From contig JACPZO010000085.1 of assembly GCA_016195465.1 (NCBI GenBank), forward strand, positions 1 through 34,418: a stretch of DNA of 34,418 nt, given 5' to 3'. The position numbers and the translations under genes were made by a program. Below the pieces are notes generated by a model. It was not told where the DNA came from, searched no databases, and saw only the letters and a program-made list of their open reading frames with translations. The DNA is from Nitrospirota bacterium (GTDB lineage Bacteria > Nitrospirota > RBG-16-64-22). The stretch's first letter is position 1. Every line of letters starts with the position of its first letter. Of the stretch, positions 1-10,481 are shown in pieces.

Positions 1-2
1 AC

Positions 3-80
3 GGGCTGTTCCAGGAAGAAGACAGGGACAGTTACGTGCGGAGCATGCTCGAAGCAACGGGTGCCGGAGGCGCGGGGTGA
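3..80 (+). CDS. C-terminal tail of an unidentified gene (5' end outside window)
   Basis: The third frame is open from the window edge to a TGA at 78-80 and encodes about 25 residues, ending SMLEATGAGGAG. The acidic, helical-looking tail (FQEEDRDSYVRSMLEATG) reads like the end of a soluble protein. Too little is present to recognise a family. The assignment rests only on the open frame at the edge and the gap before the next gene. Confidence 0.35.
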   Translation, partial: GLFQEEDRDSYVRSMLEATGAGGAG

Positions 81-157
81 GAGATGTCCGTCACGTGGTG
101 AGGCGATTGGTCGGGGAGAGAGGCAACAAGAAAGTCCGGGGACATGGGTGACACGCC

Positions 158-881
158 ATGACGCTTGAGTCCGCCGAGAGGCAGAGGGGGAGGGGGGGAA
201 TAAACCGCGTTGCGCTCGTCACCGGCGGCGCCAGGCGGCTTGGGCGGGGGATCGCGCTCGCGCTTGCGCGGGAGGGGTACTCCATCGCCGTCAACTACCT
301 GACCACGCCTCCGCCGCGCGTGAAGGAGACGGAGGCCGAAATCTCCGCCGCGGGCGTTCTTTGCCGGTCGTTCAGGGCCGACGTTTCGAAGCCGGAGGAG
401 CTTTCCCCTCGTGAACAACGCCGCGGTCTTTCTCCCCGGAGCGGTGGACGACGTCACTCCCGAGGTCTGGGACCGGACGCTCGACGTCAACCTGAAAGGC
501 CCCTTCTTCGCGGCCCAGGCGATCGGGCGGCGCATGCGGGAGGCGGGCGGCGGGTGCATCGTGAACATTGCCTCCCAGGGCTCCCTCCAGCCTTTCACCC
601 GGCACATCCCGTACTCCGTGTCCAAGGCCGGGATCGTGATGCTGACGCGCCTTCTGGCGCTCGCCCTCGCGCCCTCCGTCCGTGTGAACGCCGTGGCGCC
701 GGGGACGATCATCGTGCCGGGGGAGGAAGAAGGAACGCCGGCGAAGCCGCCGGCGGATACGATTCCCTTCAAGCGTTACGGGACGCCGGAGGACGTGGCC
801 GAGGCCGTGATTTACCTTGCGAGGGCGGAGTACGTGACGGGGGTTGTGCTTCCCGTGGACGGCGGGGCGACGACGGGGTAG
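158..881 (+). pseudogene. short-chain dehydrogenase/reductase, interrupted by an internal deletion with frame change
   Basis: The first part (158 to about 405) encodes an SDR N-terminus with the cofactor motif TGGARRLGRG and continues to an ADVSKPEEL segment like that found before helix C of the family. The rest of the enzyme is in another frame from about 411: NNAAVF, then the catalytic Ser region (IVNIASQGS), Tyr and Lys (YSVSKAG), and the C-terminal VLPVDGGATTG. Between the parts, the roughly 20 residues that normally link the ADV segment to LVNNAG are missing, so this is not a single-base slip but a loss of about 60-70 bases. The N-terminus resembles FabG/pteridine-reductase-like SDRs; the substrate is unknown. 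Either the gene is inactivated in this strain or the assembly has lost a segment. The start at 158 is uncertain. Confidence 0.75.
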
Positions 882-894
882 GGGGATCTGGTTG

Positions 895-942
895 GCAAAT
901 TGATAATTGGAAATTGAAAATTGAAAATTGTAAATTGGAAAT
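895..942. repeat. AAATTG-type short tandem repeat
   Basis: A run of near-identical six- to seven-base units (AAATTGG, AAATTGA, AAATTGT) fills the gap between the SDR remnant and the converging PilZ gene. The same AT-rich family recurs near 5882, 20431 and 20566 and stands out sharply from the GC-rich surroundings. Confidence 0.85.
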
Positions 943-951
943 CTAAGCCGC

Positions 952-2922
<1,971 letters not shown>

Positions 2923-2949
2923 GGACAGCCCCCTTCGCTCAAGTCCGCC

Positions 2950-2978
2950 TTGACACTCCCGCGATCTGTTCATAACAT
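2950..2978 (+). promoter_or_regulatory. sigma70 promoter for tRNA-Leu(CAG)
   Basis: A perfect -35 box TTGACA (2950-2955), a 17-base spacer and a -10 box TAACAT (2973-2978) place the start near 2985, about a dozen bases before the mature tRNA. Confidence 0.85.
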
Positions 2979-2996
2979 ACGCCCTGTTTGCCGCGC

Positions 2997-3084
2997 GCCG
3001 AAGTGGTGGAATTGGTAGACACGCTAGATTCAGGGTCTAGTGGGCCTTGCGCCTGTGGGGGTTCGAGTCCCCCCTTCGGCACCA
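2997..3084 (+). tRNA. tRNA-Leu (anticodon CAG)
   Basis: The acceptor stem GCCGAAG (2997-3003) pairs with CTTCGGC (3074-3080). The anticodon stem CTAGA/TCTAG encloses the loop TTCAGGG, giving anticodon CAG. A long class II variable arm and the T-loop GTTCGAGTC are present, and CCA is encoded (3082-3084). It is preceded by its own promoter. Confidence 0.97.
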
Positions 3085-3094
3085 AATAAGGCAA

Positions 3095-3145
3095 GGGTGA
3101 ATCGGTGAATAGGTGAATCGGTGAATAGGTGAATCGGTGAATAGG
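3095..3145 (+). repeat. GGTGAATN octamer array downstream of tRNA-Leu(CAG)
   Basis: About six units of GGTGAATN, with A or C at the variable eighth base, begin about ten bases after the tRNA CCA end and run towards queF. Confidence 0.9.
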
Positions 3146-3195
3146 AACCCCCCTCTCTTCCTTGCGCCATCGTCGTTCTCCGACTGACAGCGGGT

Positions 3196-3597
3196 TTGAC
3201 CCGGCCAACCGTGCCCACGCAGCCTTCCAAGACGATCGAGACCTTTTCCAACCCGAAGCCCGGCCGGGACTACGAGATCTCCTTCGAGTGCCCCGAGTTC
3301 ACGTGCCTCTGTCCGCGGACCGGCCAGCCGGATTTCGCGACGATCCGGATCCGGTACGTTCCCGACACGCTCTGCGTGGAGCTCAAGAGCCTCAAGCTCT
3401 ATCTCTGGTCGTACCGGAACGAAGGCGCCTTCCACGAGGCGGTGACGAACGAGATTCTCGACGATCTCGTGGTTGCCTGCCATCCCCGATTCATGCAAGT
3501 TGTCGGCGACTTCTTCGTCCGAGGGGGAATCCACACGGTCGTTACGGCGACGCACGGCGAGCGGTCCGAAAAGAGCCTGTCCTCACCCATTTCTTGA
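3196..3597 (+). CDS. queF: NADPH-dependent 7-cyano-7-deazaguanine reductase (type I QueF)
   Basis: QueF reduces preQ0 to preQ1 in synthesis of the modified tRNA nucleoside queuosine; it is a tunnelling-fold enzyme of the cytoplasm. The 133-residue length fits the single-domain type I form. The signature [13 protein letters not shown] carries the nucleophilic Cys (C39 here, equivalent to C55 of Bacillus subtilis QueF) and the catalytic Asp (D46). [18 protein letters not shown] is the NADPH/substrate segment. The start is uncertain: TTG at 3196 gives the longest sensible product, and GTG at 3211 is an in-frame alternative; neither has a strong ribosome site. It sits alone between two tRNA-Leu genes. 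No other queuosine gene is visible in the window. Confidence 0.93.
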   Translation: MTRPTVPTQPSKTIETFSNPKPGRDYEISFECPEFTCLCPRTGQPDFATIRIRYVPDTLCVELKSLKLYLWSYRNEGAFHEAVTNEILDDLVVACHPRFMQVVGDFFVRGGIHTVVTATHGERSEKSLSSPIS

Positions 3598-3736
3598 CGG
3601 ATCGTCCGCTTTCATGCGATCTTTACCCAAGTTGAGCGCCCAGCGAGCCGGATCGACCGCGCGCGAGGTGTTTGGGCGGCGGGACTTCGCCTCGAGTGCC
3701 CGGCGTTCGCCGCCGGCCGTTGTGCAACTTCGGTTC

Positions 3737-3819
3737 GCGAGAGTGGCGGAACTGGCAGACGCGTCGGACTTAGGATCCGGTGGGCAACCATGGGGGTTCG
3801 ACTCCCCCCTCTCGCACCA
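3737..3819 (+). tRNA. tRNA-Leu (anticodon TAG)
   Basis: The acceptor arms GCGAGAG (3737-3743) and CTCTCGC (3809-3815) pair. The anticodon loop CTTAGGA gives TAG. A class II variable arm and the T-loop GTTCGACTC are present, and CCA is encoded at 3817-3819. The trigger factor gene follows at once, so the two are probably co-transcribed. Confidence 0.96.
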
Positions 3820-3848
3820 TGATTTCAGGACAGGAAACGAGGAAACCC

Positions 3849-5147
3849 GTGAAAGTTGACGTCGAAGAACCGAGCGCGACGAGGCGCGTTTTCAAGATCG
3901 AAGTCCCATCGGACGAAGTGTCGCGGGCCTACTCGAAGGCCCAGGCCGCCGTGGGCCGGAAGGCGAAGATTCCCGGTTTTCGTCCCGGGAAGATTCCCGC
4001 GTCGATCCTGGAGCGCCAATACGCGGGCGAGATCGAGAACGAGATGATCCAGAAGCTCGTTCCGACGAGCTTCGCGCGCGCCCTCCAGGAGACGGGCGTT
4101 ACGCCCGTGGACGACCCGACGTTCAGCGAGCTCAAGGTGGCCAAGGGCGAGCCGCTCCGATTCACCGCCGCGGTCGATGTTCTCCCGGAAATCAAGCTCG
4201 GGCGGTACGACGACCTTCCGATCGAGGGGGAAGACGCCGCGGTGACGGACGAGGACATCGAGAAGGGGATCGCGGCCATCCGCAACGTGCGCGCGGAGCT
4301 CGTCCCGGCGCTGGAAGGGGCGCGCGTGGCGGGCGGGGACTACATCCGCCTGGACTACGACGGCGCGATCGACGGCGAACCGGCGGAGAAGGTGCAGGGC
4401 CAGGACCTCCTCATCGAGATCGGAACGGAGACCCTGGTGCCCGGATTCGAGGCCCAAGTCGTCGGCGCGGGCGAGGGAGAGACGCGCGAAGTTGTCGTGA
4501 CGTTTCCCGGCGACCACAAGAACCCGCGCCTCGCGGGCAAGAGGGTGACGTTTCAAGTGACGGTCAAGGAGATCAGACGAAAGGTTCTGCCGGAGGTCGA
4601 CGACGAGCTGGCGCGGGACATGGGGCACGAGACGCTCGACGCCCTTCGCGCGGATCTCCGCGGGAAGATCGAGGGCGAGAAGACTCGGGTCCGGGAGCGG
4701 AACTACAAGGAGAAGATCGTCCGGTCGCTCGTGGAGGCCCACCCGGTCGAGATTCCCGAATCGCTGGTGGAGCGGCGGGTGGGGAGCATGATTCTTCAAG
4801 CGCACATGGACCTCATCCAGGCCGAGGACGCGGAACGGCTGAAGGCGCTCTCCGAGCGTCTCCGTCCCGTGGCGCGCGATCAGATCCGGGGAGAGCTTGT
4901 CCTGGAGAAGATCGCCGGCGCGGAGGGGATCGCCGCGACCGACGCCGAGGTGGACGGCGAAATCGAGAAGATGGCCGAGCTGCGCTCCGGCCAGCCGCAA
5001 CGCTCGCCCGAGGCGGTCCGCGCGGCGATCCTCAAGCGGGAAGGGAGTCTGGACGGCCTGCGGGCGGCCGTTCGCCAGGAGAAGGCGCTGGCGTTTCTCC
5101 TCTCGCGGGCGAAGATCGCGGCGAAGTCCAGGATCATTGTGCCGTAG
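3849..5147 (+). CDS. tig: trigger factor, ribosome-associated chaperone and prolyl isomerase
   Basis: Trigger factor binds near the ribosome exit tunnel and shields nascent chains. The 432-residue product has the usual three parts: an N-terminal ribosome-binding domain with GFRPGKIP (residues 43-50), an FKBP-like isomerase domain (about 150-240, with EIGTETLVPGFE), and an alpha-helical C-terminal domain. I chose GTG at 3849 because it gives the typical start KVDVEEPSATRRVFKIEVP and follows an ACGAGGAAA ribosome site; an ATG at 3819 would overlap the tRNA CCA end. It leads the conserved tig-clpP-clpX cluster. Confidence 0.95.
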   Translation: MKVDVEEPSATRRVFKIEVPSDEVSRAYSKAQAAVGRKAKIPGFRPGKIPASILERQYAGEIENEMIQKLVPTSFARALQETGVTPVDDPTFSELKVAKGEPLRFTAAVDVLPEIKLGRYDDLPIEGEDAAVTDEDIEKGIAAIRNVRAELVPALEGARVAGGDYIRLDYDGAIDGEPAEKVQGQDLLIEIGTETLVPGFEAQVVGAGEGETREVVVTFPGDHKNPRLAGKRVTFQVTVKEIRRKVLPEVDDELARDMGHETLDALRADLRGKIEGEKTRVRERNYKEKIVRSLVEAHPVEIPESLVERRVGSMILQAHMDLIQAEDAERLKALSERLRPVARDQIRGELVLEKIAGAEGIAATDAEVDGEIEKMAELRSGQPQRSPEAVRAAILKREGSLDGLRAAVRQEKALAFLLSRAKIAAKSRIIVP

Positions 5148-5149
5148 GG

Positions 5150-5266
5150 TTTGGTCAACCGCTGAGAACGCAGAGGACGCCGAGATGGGCAGCAAAAGAC
5201 TCGGAACGTGACGAAGGCACGGCTTCCCCGGGGTCTCCGCGATCTCCGCGGTGAACAAGAAGACGG
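5150..5266. repeat. repeat-bearing tig-clpP gap (inverted ACCGCTGAGAACGCAGAG-type arms)
   Basis: The gap opens with ACCGCTGAGAACGCAGAGG, and near its end GGTCTCCGCGATCTCCGCGG reads as a diverged inverted copy of the same eight- to nine-base periodic motif. The clpP ribosome site ACGGAGGA follows directly. Confidence 0.55.
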
Positions 5267-5273
5267 AGGATTC

Positions 5274-5873
5274 ATGAACCTCATACCCATCGTTGTCGAA
5301 CAGACCAACCGCGGGGAGCGCGCGTACGATATCTACTCCCGGCTCCTTCGCGACAGGATCGTCTTTCTCGGGACGCCGATCGACGACATCGTCGCCAACA
5401 CGGTGATCGCCCAACTCCTTTTCCTCGAGGCGGACGATCCCGAGAAGGACATCAACGTCTACATCAACTCGCCCGGGGGGATCGTGACGTCGGGGCTCGC
5501 GATCTACGACACGATCAACTACATCAAGAGCCCGGTCTCCACGATCTGCATCGGCCAGGCCGCGAGCATGGGGTCGCTCCTCCTGTCGGCCGGGACGAAG
5601 GGGAAGCGGTTCTCTCTTCCCAATGCCCGGATCATGATCCACCAGCCGCTCGGGGGGTTCCAGGGGCAGGCGACGGACATCGAGATCCACGCGCGGGAGA
5701 TCCTCCGGATGCGCGAGACGCTGAACGAAATCTACGCCCGGCACACCGGCCAGGCGATCGACCGGATCCGGACGGATACGGAGCGCGACTTCTTCATGTC
5801 GGGCGATCAAGCGAAGGAATACGGCCTGATCGACGAGGTGATCGTCATGAAGGAAAAGCCGAAGAAGGGTTGA
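5274..5873 (+). CDS. clpP: ATP-dependent Clp protease proteolytic subunit ClpP
   Basis: ClpP forms a double-heptameric serine protease chamber that degrades proteins unfolded by ClpX or other Clp ATPases. The 199-residue product has an intact catalytic triad: S98 in [11 protein letters not shown]123 in MIHQP, and D172 in TERDFF, at the same numbering as the Escherichia coli precursor. The N-terminal [22 protein letters not shown] is the typical mature ClpP start. The ATG at 5274 is preceded by ACGGAGGA, an excellent ribosome site. It lies between tig and clpX, with repeats in both gaps. Confidence 0.97.
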   Translation: MNLIPIVVEQTNRGERAYDIYSRLLRDRIVFLGTPIDDIVANTVIAQLLFLEADDPEKDINVYINSPGGIVTSGLAIYDTINYIKSPVSTICIGQAASMGSLLLSAGTKGKRFSLPNARIMIHQPLGGFQGQATDIEIHAREILRMRETLNEIYARHTGQAIDRIRTDTERDFFMSGDQAKEYGLIDEVIVMKEKPKKG

Positions 5874-5881
5874 AAGGCGGC

Positions 5882-5915
5882 GATTGGAAATTGTAAATTG
5901 GAAATTGGAAATTTG
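5882..5915. repeat. AAATTG-type short repeat between clpP and clpX
   Basis: Four to five units of GAAATTG/TAAATTG occupy most of the 64-base gap between clpP and clpX, showing that the repeat tolerates insertion into an operon. Confidence 0.85.
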
Positions 5916-5937
5916 AGATCGGGAGCGGAGGGGACCC

Positions 5938-7185
5938 ATGTCCAAGCGGGGTGAGGAGGGAGGCGGGCTCCGGTGCTCGTTCTGCGGGAAGAGCCAGGAC
6001 GAGGTGAAGAAGCTCATCGCCGGTCCCACCGTCTATATCTGCAACGAGTGCATCGACCTCTGCAACGACATCCTCGCCGAGGACAACACCGCGGCCGCGC
6101 CCAAAGGGGGCGGAAGCATCCCGCGCCCGTCCGAGATCCGGAAAGTCCTGGACGACTACGTCATCGGCCAGGAACGGGCCAAGAAGATCCTCTCGGTCGC
6201 GGTGCACAACCACTACAAGCGGATCTCCGCGCCGGCCGACCGGGACGGCCTGGAGCTGCAGAAGTCGAACATCCTCCTGATCGGGCCCACGGGCACGGGC
6301 AAGACGCTCCTGGCCCAGACGCTCGCCCGGATGCTGGACGTTCCGTTCACGATCGCCGACGCCACGACGCTGACCGAGGCGGGGTACGTGGGGGAGGACG
6401 TCGAGAACATCATCCTCAAGCTCCTGCAGACCGCTGAATACGACGTGGAGCGGGCCCAGCGGGGGATCATCTACATCGACGAGATCGACAAGATCAGCCG
6501 CAAGGCCGAGAACCCCTCCATCACGCGCGACGTTTCCGGCGAGGGCGTCCAGCAGGCCCTGCTCAAGATCATCGAAGGGACGACGGCCTCCGTCCCCCCG
6601 CAGGGAGGGCGCAAGCACCCCCACCAGGAGTTCGTCCACGTCGACACGACGAACATCCTCTTCATCTGCGGGGGGGCGTTCATCGGACTGGAATCGATCA
6701 TCGAACAGCGGACCGGACAGAAGGTCATCGGCTTCGGCGCCGACGTCAAGAGCCGGGCCCAGCGCCGCAACGGGGAGATCCTCGCGGCTCTCGAGCCGGA
6801 AGACCTGCTCAAGTACGGCCTGATCCCGGAGTTTATCGGGCGCCTCCCGGTCACAGCCACGCTCGAGGAGCTGGACGAGCAGGCGCTCGTGCGGATCCTC
6901 ACCACGCCGAAGAACGCCCTCATCAAGCAGTACCAGAAGCTCCTTGCCTTCAACAACGTCCGCCTTCGGTTCACGGACGGGGCGCTCGCCGCGATCGCGC
7001 ACAAGGCCGGCCGGCGGAAGACCGGGGCCCGGGGTCTCCGCGCGATCCTGGAGCAGACGATGCTCGACATCATGTACGAGATCCCGTCGAGAAACGACGT
7101 GCGCGAAGTCGTCATTAACGAGGACGTCATCGCGAGCGGCTCCCAGCCCATCCTCCTCGTCGAGGCCCAGGCCGAGAGCGCGTAA
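5938..7185 (+). CDS. clpX: Clp protease ATP-binding subunit ClpX
   Basis: ClpX is the hexameric AAA+ unfoldase that feeds substrates to ClpP. The 415-residue product has the N-terminal zinc-binding domain (C13, C16, C35, C38), the Walker A motif GPTGTGKT (116-123), a Walker B segment [10 protein letters not shown], the [11 protein letters not shown] pore/sensor region, the ClpP-docking loop (IGFGADV) and a C-terminal AAA+ lid with [10 protein letters not shown]. The ATG at 5938 follows GGAGGGGACCC. Nothing is missing. It is very likely co-transcribed with clpP. Confidence 0.97.
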   Translation: MSKRGEEGGGLRCSFCGKSQDEVKKLIAGPTVYICNECIDLCNDILAEDNTAAAPKGGGSIPRPSEIRKVLDDYVIGQERAKKILSVAVHNHYKRISAPADRDGLELQKSNILLIGPTGTGKTLLAQTLARMLDVPFTIADATTLTEAGYVGEDVENIILKLLQTAEYDVERAQRGIIYIDEIDKISRKAENPSITRDVSGEGVQQALLKIIEGTTASVPPQGGRKHPHQEFVHVDTTNILFICGGAFIGLESIIEQRTGQKVIGFGADVKSRAQRRNGEILAALEPEDLLKYGLIPEFIGRLPVTATLEELDEQALVRILTTPKNALIKQYQKLLAFNNVRLRFTDGALAAIAHKAGRRKTGARGLRAILEQTMLDIMYEIPSRNDVREVVINEDVIASGSQPILLVEAQAESA

Positions 7186-7196
7186 GGAGCGGCGGC

Positions 7197-7448
7197 GTGA
7201 TTCCTCCCAAGCATATCGTCTGGTTTGCCGGGAACCGCGAGATCGATCTTGACGATTCAGCCGAGAGGGCTTGGTGGATCAAGCAGGTGCTCATGCGCGG
7301 GCGCATGGAGGACGTCCTCTCCCTCGATTTCAATGAGATCGAGAGACTCCTTCCCGAGTTCCATCTACCCCCACCCGTCAGGAAGCTTTGGAGCGACTAC
7401 TTTGCCGCGAAAGGAAATTCTAAGCCCGCTCCAGAAAAAAGTTCTTAG
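7197..7448 (+). CDS. DUF6922-like small protein, probable antitoxin partner
   Basis: An 83-residue soluble protein starting with GTG at 7197 after AAGGAGCGG. Its pattern ([27 protein letters not shown], and a C-terminal KLWSDYF) resembles the small DUF6922 proteins often found immediately upstream of AbiEii-type nucleotidyltransferases. It overlaps the next gene by 47 bases, which suggests translational coupling and balanced expression. An antitoxin role is inferred from gene order; I recognise no DNA-binding motif. It follows clpX by only 11 bases and may be read from the same transcript. Confidence 0.65.
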   Translation: MIPPKHIVWFAGNREIDLDDSAERAWWIKQVLMRGRMEDVLSLDFNEIERLLPEFHLPPPVRKLWSDYFAAKGNSKPAPEKSS

Positions 7449-8076
7449 CGTCCTCTCTTCGATTGAAGAGAGCAGGGCTTTCCACATTACGGGCGGCACG
7501 GCCCTGGGCGCTTTCTATCTGGGGCACCGGCTCTCCGAAGATATCGACATCTTCACTTCCGACGAGCCTCTGATCTCCATCTTGGCGGAGAAGATCAAGG
7601 CCTCTCTCCGGACGGCCGGGATTCAGGTCGCCGAGATCAGGAACTTTCGCAGTTTCTGGGAAGCCGTACTTACCCAGAACAACGAAAGCATCAAGATCCA
7701 GATCGGCTACGATTCGCCCTTTACGCTTTCCGATTTCGTGGAGAAACAGGGCCTGAAGATTCACAGCCTTCAGGACATCGCGGCGGGAAAGCTTCTCGCC
7801 CTCTACGGAAGAGCGGAAGAAAGGGATTTCATCGACATCTACCTGCTCGCCAGAGATGGGCGGCTCTCGCTCGAGGAGATGATCGATCTTGCCAGGAAGA
7901 AGGACCCCGGTCTCGATGAATACTACCTTGCTGTCGCTTTTGAGCAGTCCGAGAAGCTCCCCGACGATCCCGCCAAGCTCAAGGTTTCACTTCTCTCCCA
8001 GGTCGATCCGAAGGAAGTGAAGGCGTTCTTTGCCTCCAAGGCGGTAGCGCTCTTGAAGAAGCGCCGGGGCGGGTGA
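7402..8076 (+). CDS. AbiEii/AbiGii-family nucleotidyltransferase (toxin-like)
   Basis: A 224-residue nucleotidyltransferase-fold protein. The N-terminal ITGGTALGAFYLGHR followed by SEDIDIFT carries the family's GG motif and the metal-binding D-x-D pair. AbiEii proteins are toxin components of abortive-infection and toxin-antitoxin pairs that transfer nucleotides to cellular RNAs such as tRNA. The start is TTG at 7402, placed nine bases after GGAG inside the preceding gene; no ATG or GTG lies nearby in frame. This strong overlap supports a two-gene module with the DUF6922-like gene. Defence activity is inference from the family. Confidence 0.78.
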   Translation: MPRKEILSPLQKKVLSVLSSIEESRAFHITGGTALGAFYLGHRLSEDIDIFTSDEPLISILAEKIKASLRTAGIQVAEIRNFRSFWEAVLTQNNESIKIQIGYDSPFTLSDFVEKQGLKIHSLQDIAAGKLLALYGRAEERDFIDIYLLARDGRLSLEEMIDLARKKDPGLDEYYLAVAFEQSEKLPDDPAKLKVSLLSQVDPKEVKAFFASKAVALLKKRRGG

Positions 8077-8100
8077 ATTGCATTATCGGCTCGTAGAGCG

Positions 8101-8685
8101 ATGAGGATCCTCTCCGCCGAGTTCGTCAAGAGCGCGGCCGATCCGAAGGACGCGCCGGTCGGCCGCCTGCCTCAGGTCGCCTTTGCCGGGCGGTCGAACG
8201 TCGGCAAGTCTTCCCTCATGAACGCCCTCCTTCACCGGAAGAACCTCGTGAAGACGAGCGCGACGCCGGGGAAGACCCAGCTCCTCAACTTCTTCCTCGT
8301 CAACGAACGGTTCTACCTGGTCGATCTCCCCGGCTACGGGTACGCCCGCGTTCCGGAAGCCGAGCGGAAGAAGTGGAAAGCCCGGATCGAGGGGTACATC
8401 ACCCACGCGGAGTCCCTCCGAGGCGTCGTTCTTCTGATGGACCTTCGCCGCGCCCCTTCCCCCCTCGATCGGACGATGGTTCAATGGCTCGATCATTGCG
8501 CCGTCCCGTTCGTTCTGGCCGGGACGAAGGCCGACAAGCTCTCCCGGAACGAACAACGGCAGCAGGCGGCGGCGATCGCGCGGGAACTGGGGATGGAGGA
8601 GGGCGCCGTCGTCCCGACATCCGCCGTCGGGGGAGAAGGAATTGCGGAGGTATGGAAAAAAATCGGTGAATGGGTGAATGGGTGA
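8101..8685 (+). CDS. engB: ribosome biogenesis GTPase EngB/YsxC
   Basis: EngB is an essential GTPase in late assembly of the large ribosomal subunit. The 194-residue product has G1 GRSNVGKS (30-37), the conserved TSATPGKTQ G2 region, G3 DLPGYG, G4 TKAD and a late G5 SA motif (TSAVGG). The natural end would be close to IAEVWKKI; the last residues GEWVNG are encoded by the first GGTGAATN units, so a repeat array has replaced or extended the original C-terminus. It lies 24 bases after the AbiEii-type gene. Confidence 0.95.
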   Translation: MRILSAEFVKSAADPKDAPVGRLPQVAFAGRSNVGKSSLMNALLHRKNLVKTSATPGKTQLLNFFLVNERFYLVDLPGYGYARVPEAERKKWKARIEGYITHAESLRGVVLLMDLRRAPSPLDRTMVQWLDHCAVPFVLAGTKADKLSRNEQRQQAAAIARELGMEEGAVVPTSAVGGEGIAEVWKKIGEWVNG

Positions 8686-8730
8686 GTCGGGGAAACGGTG
8701 AATCGGTGAATTGGTGAATCGGTGAATCGG
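8661..8730 (+). repeat. GGTGAATN octamer array at the engB 3' end
   Basis: About eight units, some degraded (GGTGAGTC, GGGGAAAC), start inside the engB coding sequence and fill the gap to the converging rlmD gene. The array reads in the direction of engB. Confidence 0.9.
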
Positions 8731-8775
8731 AAGAACAAGGGAGGCCTTTGAGACCCGTTTACCCAGTGGGCCTGT

Positions 8776-10125
8776 TCACCGTCTCAGCACCGCCAGCGTC
8801 TCCAGGTGCGGGGTCTGGGGGAAGAAGTCGAACGGCGCGATCCGCAGGGCGCGGTATCCTTCGGACGCGAGAACCTTGATGTCCCGGGCCAGCGTGACGG
8901 GATCGCAGGAGATGTAGAGGACCGCCGCCGCCCCGAATCCGACGATCCGTTTGATGACTTCGCGCGAAGCGCCGGTCCGCGGCGGGTCGAGGATGACGAG
9001 GCCCGGTTTCCCGCCGGCGCCTTCGAGCAGTTCGAGCCCTCTTTCCGCGCTCTCCTCCAGGAACTTGACGCGCCCGGACATCCCGGCGGCTTCCGCGTTC
9101 GCCCGGGCGTCGCGGACGGCGGCCGGGTTTTCCTCCACGCCGAAGACGCGCGATTGGGACAGGACCTTGGCGACGGGCAAGGCGAAGTTGCCGATCCCCG
9201 TGTAGAGGTCGAAGACGCACTCGGGTTCGGGGCGGAGGCCGCGGACGAAGTGCGTCACCTCCTCGACGAGCTTCACGTTCATCTCCGGGTTCGATTGCGT
9301 GAAGGCCTCGTCGCCCGCCTGAAGGACGAGATCGCCGAGACGGAAGTGGACCGTCTCGCCGCCGAAGACGATCCTCTTCCGTCCCTTGCGGACCCGCGCG
9401 ACGACGTGGGCGGGAGTCCCGATCCGGCCGAGAGACTGGTGCAGGCGCTTGACGGCCCCCGGATCGGCCCATTCGAGGTCGAGGGCCGCGAGGGGCGGCT
9501 CGGAGGCGTCGCCGCTCTGAAGATGGACTTCCGTGAGGCCCGAGAACCGGTCGCCCCCGGCGTTCAGCGCCTCGGTGAGAGGGGCGACGAGGCGGGACAA
9601 GGCCGGGACGAGCACGGGGCAGTCGCGGATGGGATGAACAAGGTTGGTCCCTTCCCGGTGGAAGCCGAGCCGGATCTCCTTCCGGGTTCGATCGACATTG
9701 AGCCGGGCCCGGGAGCGGTACCCGAGGGGATTCGGGGCGGGGACGGCCGGCTCGATGGTGAGGCCGGCGAGCCCGCCGGTCCGAGCGAGCGCTTCCTTGA
9801 GGAGCGCCTCTTTCGCCCCGATCTGCGCGGCGGGGGAGAAGGACATCCAGGGACAGCCGCCGCAATCGGGATGCTCGGAACAGGGGGGGACGATCCGGTC
9901 CGGCGACGGGGAGACGATCCGTTCGACGCGCGCGAAGGAGACGTTCTTCTTCCGCTGGACGACTCGGGCTTCGACGACTTCCCCCGGGAGCGTTCCCGGA
10001 ATGAAGACGGTCTCCGTTCCCCGGCGGGCGAGGCCCGCTCCCCCGGGGACGATCTTCTCGATATCGTAGGAGTGAAAGACCGCGGCGCGGCCTGTCCCGG
10101 CCTTCGCGGCCCGTTTCGGTTTCAC
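8776..10125 (-). CDS. rlmD: 23S rRNA (uracil-5)-methyltransferase, RumA/RlmD family
   Basis: RumA-type enzymes methylate C5 of a specific uridine in 23S rRNA using SAM. The 449-residue protein starts with a TRAM RNA-binding domain (about 17-70), followed by the [4Fe-4S] cysteines C82, C88 and C91 in CSEHPDCGGC plus a later one in RDCPVL. The SAM-binding DLYTGIGNFALP, DPPRTGA, and the catalytic YISCDPVTLARD (C407) with a terminal ETLAVL follow. The start is GTG at 10125, whose bases overlap the stop of the upstream response regulator (GTGA), so it is the last gene of the galT operon. The exact position methylated (RlmD versus RlmCD or RlmC type) cannot be told by eye. Confidence 0.88.
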   Translation of the reverse strand: MKPKRAAKAGTGRAAVFHSYDIEKIVPGGAGLARRGTETVFIPGTLPGEVVEARVVQRKKNVSFARVERIVSPSPDRIVPPCSEHPDCGGCPWMSFSPAAQIGAKEALLKEALARTGGLAGLTIEPAVPAPNPLGYRSRARLNVDRTRKEIRLGFHREGTNLVHPIRDCPVLVPALSRLVAPLTEALNAGGDRFSGLTEVHLQSGDASEPPLAALDLEWADPGAVKRLHQSLGRIGTPAHVVARVRKGRKRIVFGGETVHFRLGDLVLQAGDEAFTQSNPEMNVKLVEEVTHFVRGLRPEPECVFDLYTGIGNFALPVAKVLSQSRVFGVEENPAAVRDARANAEAAGMSGRVKFLEESAERGLELLEGAGGKPGLVILDPPRTGASREVIKRIVGFGAAAVLYISCDPVTLARDIKVLASEGYRALRIAPFDFFPQTPHLETLAVLRR

Positions 10126-10481
10126 TCGCCCAGGATGGTCCGAAGGGTCGTCTTGAGCTCGCCCAGATCGGCCGACTTGACGACGTAGGCGTCGGACGCC
10201 CAGGCGCCGAACTCCTGGCGGTAGACCGGGTACGCGGTGCAGATGACGACGGGAAGCCTGGGCCAGCGCTCCTTGATCTCCCGGAGGAGCGAGATGCCGT
10301 CCTCCTCGGGCATCTTGATGTCCACGGTCACGAGGTCGGGCGCCGAGGCCTTCACCGCCTGGAGAGCTTCCCGGGCCGAGGCCGCCGTCTCGACGGCGTA
10401 TCCCGCTTCGGACAGCTCTTCCCGGTAGAGTTCCCGGACCCCAGCCTCGTCATCGACAACGAGAATCCGTTTCGCGCTCAC
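10122..10481 (-). CDS. single-domain response regulator (CheY-like)
   Basis: A 119-residue receiver domain with no output domain. The acidic pair DD (10-11), phosphoacceptor D54 in VTVDIKMPEEDG, T82 and K102 form the standard phosphorylation site. It follows the GAF histidine kinase with a 4-base GTGA overlap, so the kinase is its probable phosphodonor. Without an output domain it must act by protein contact or by relay to a partner elsewhere. The start codon is GTG at 10481. Confidence 0.93.
   Translation of the reverse strand: MSAKRILVVDDEAGVRELYREELSEAGYAVETAASAREALQAVKASAPDLVTVDIKMPEEDGISLLREIKERWPRLPVVICTAYPVYRQEFGAWASDAYVVKSADLGELKTTLRTILGE

Noticed and set aside
5150-5273. N-terminal extension of ClpP starting at 5208
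   Set aside because: The added residues are repeat-derived, and ATG 5274 has an ideal ribosome site and the family's normal start.
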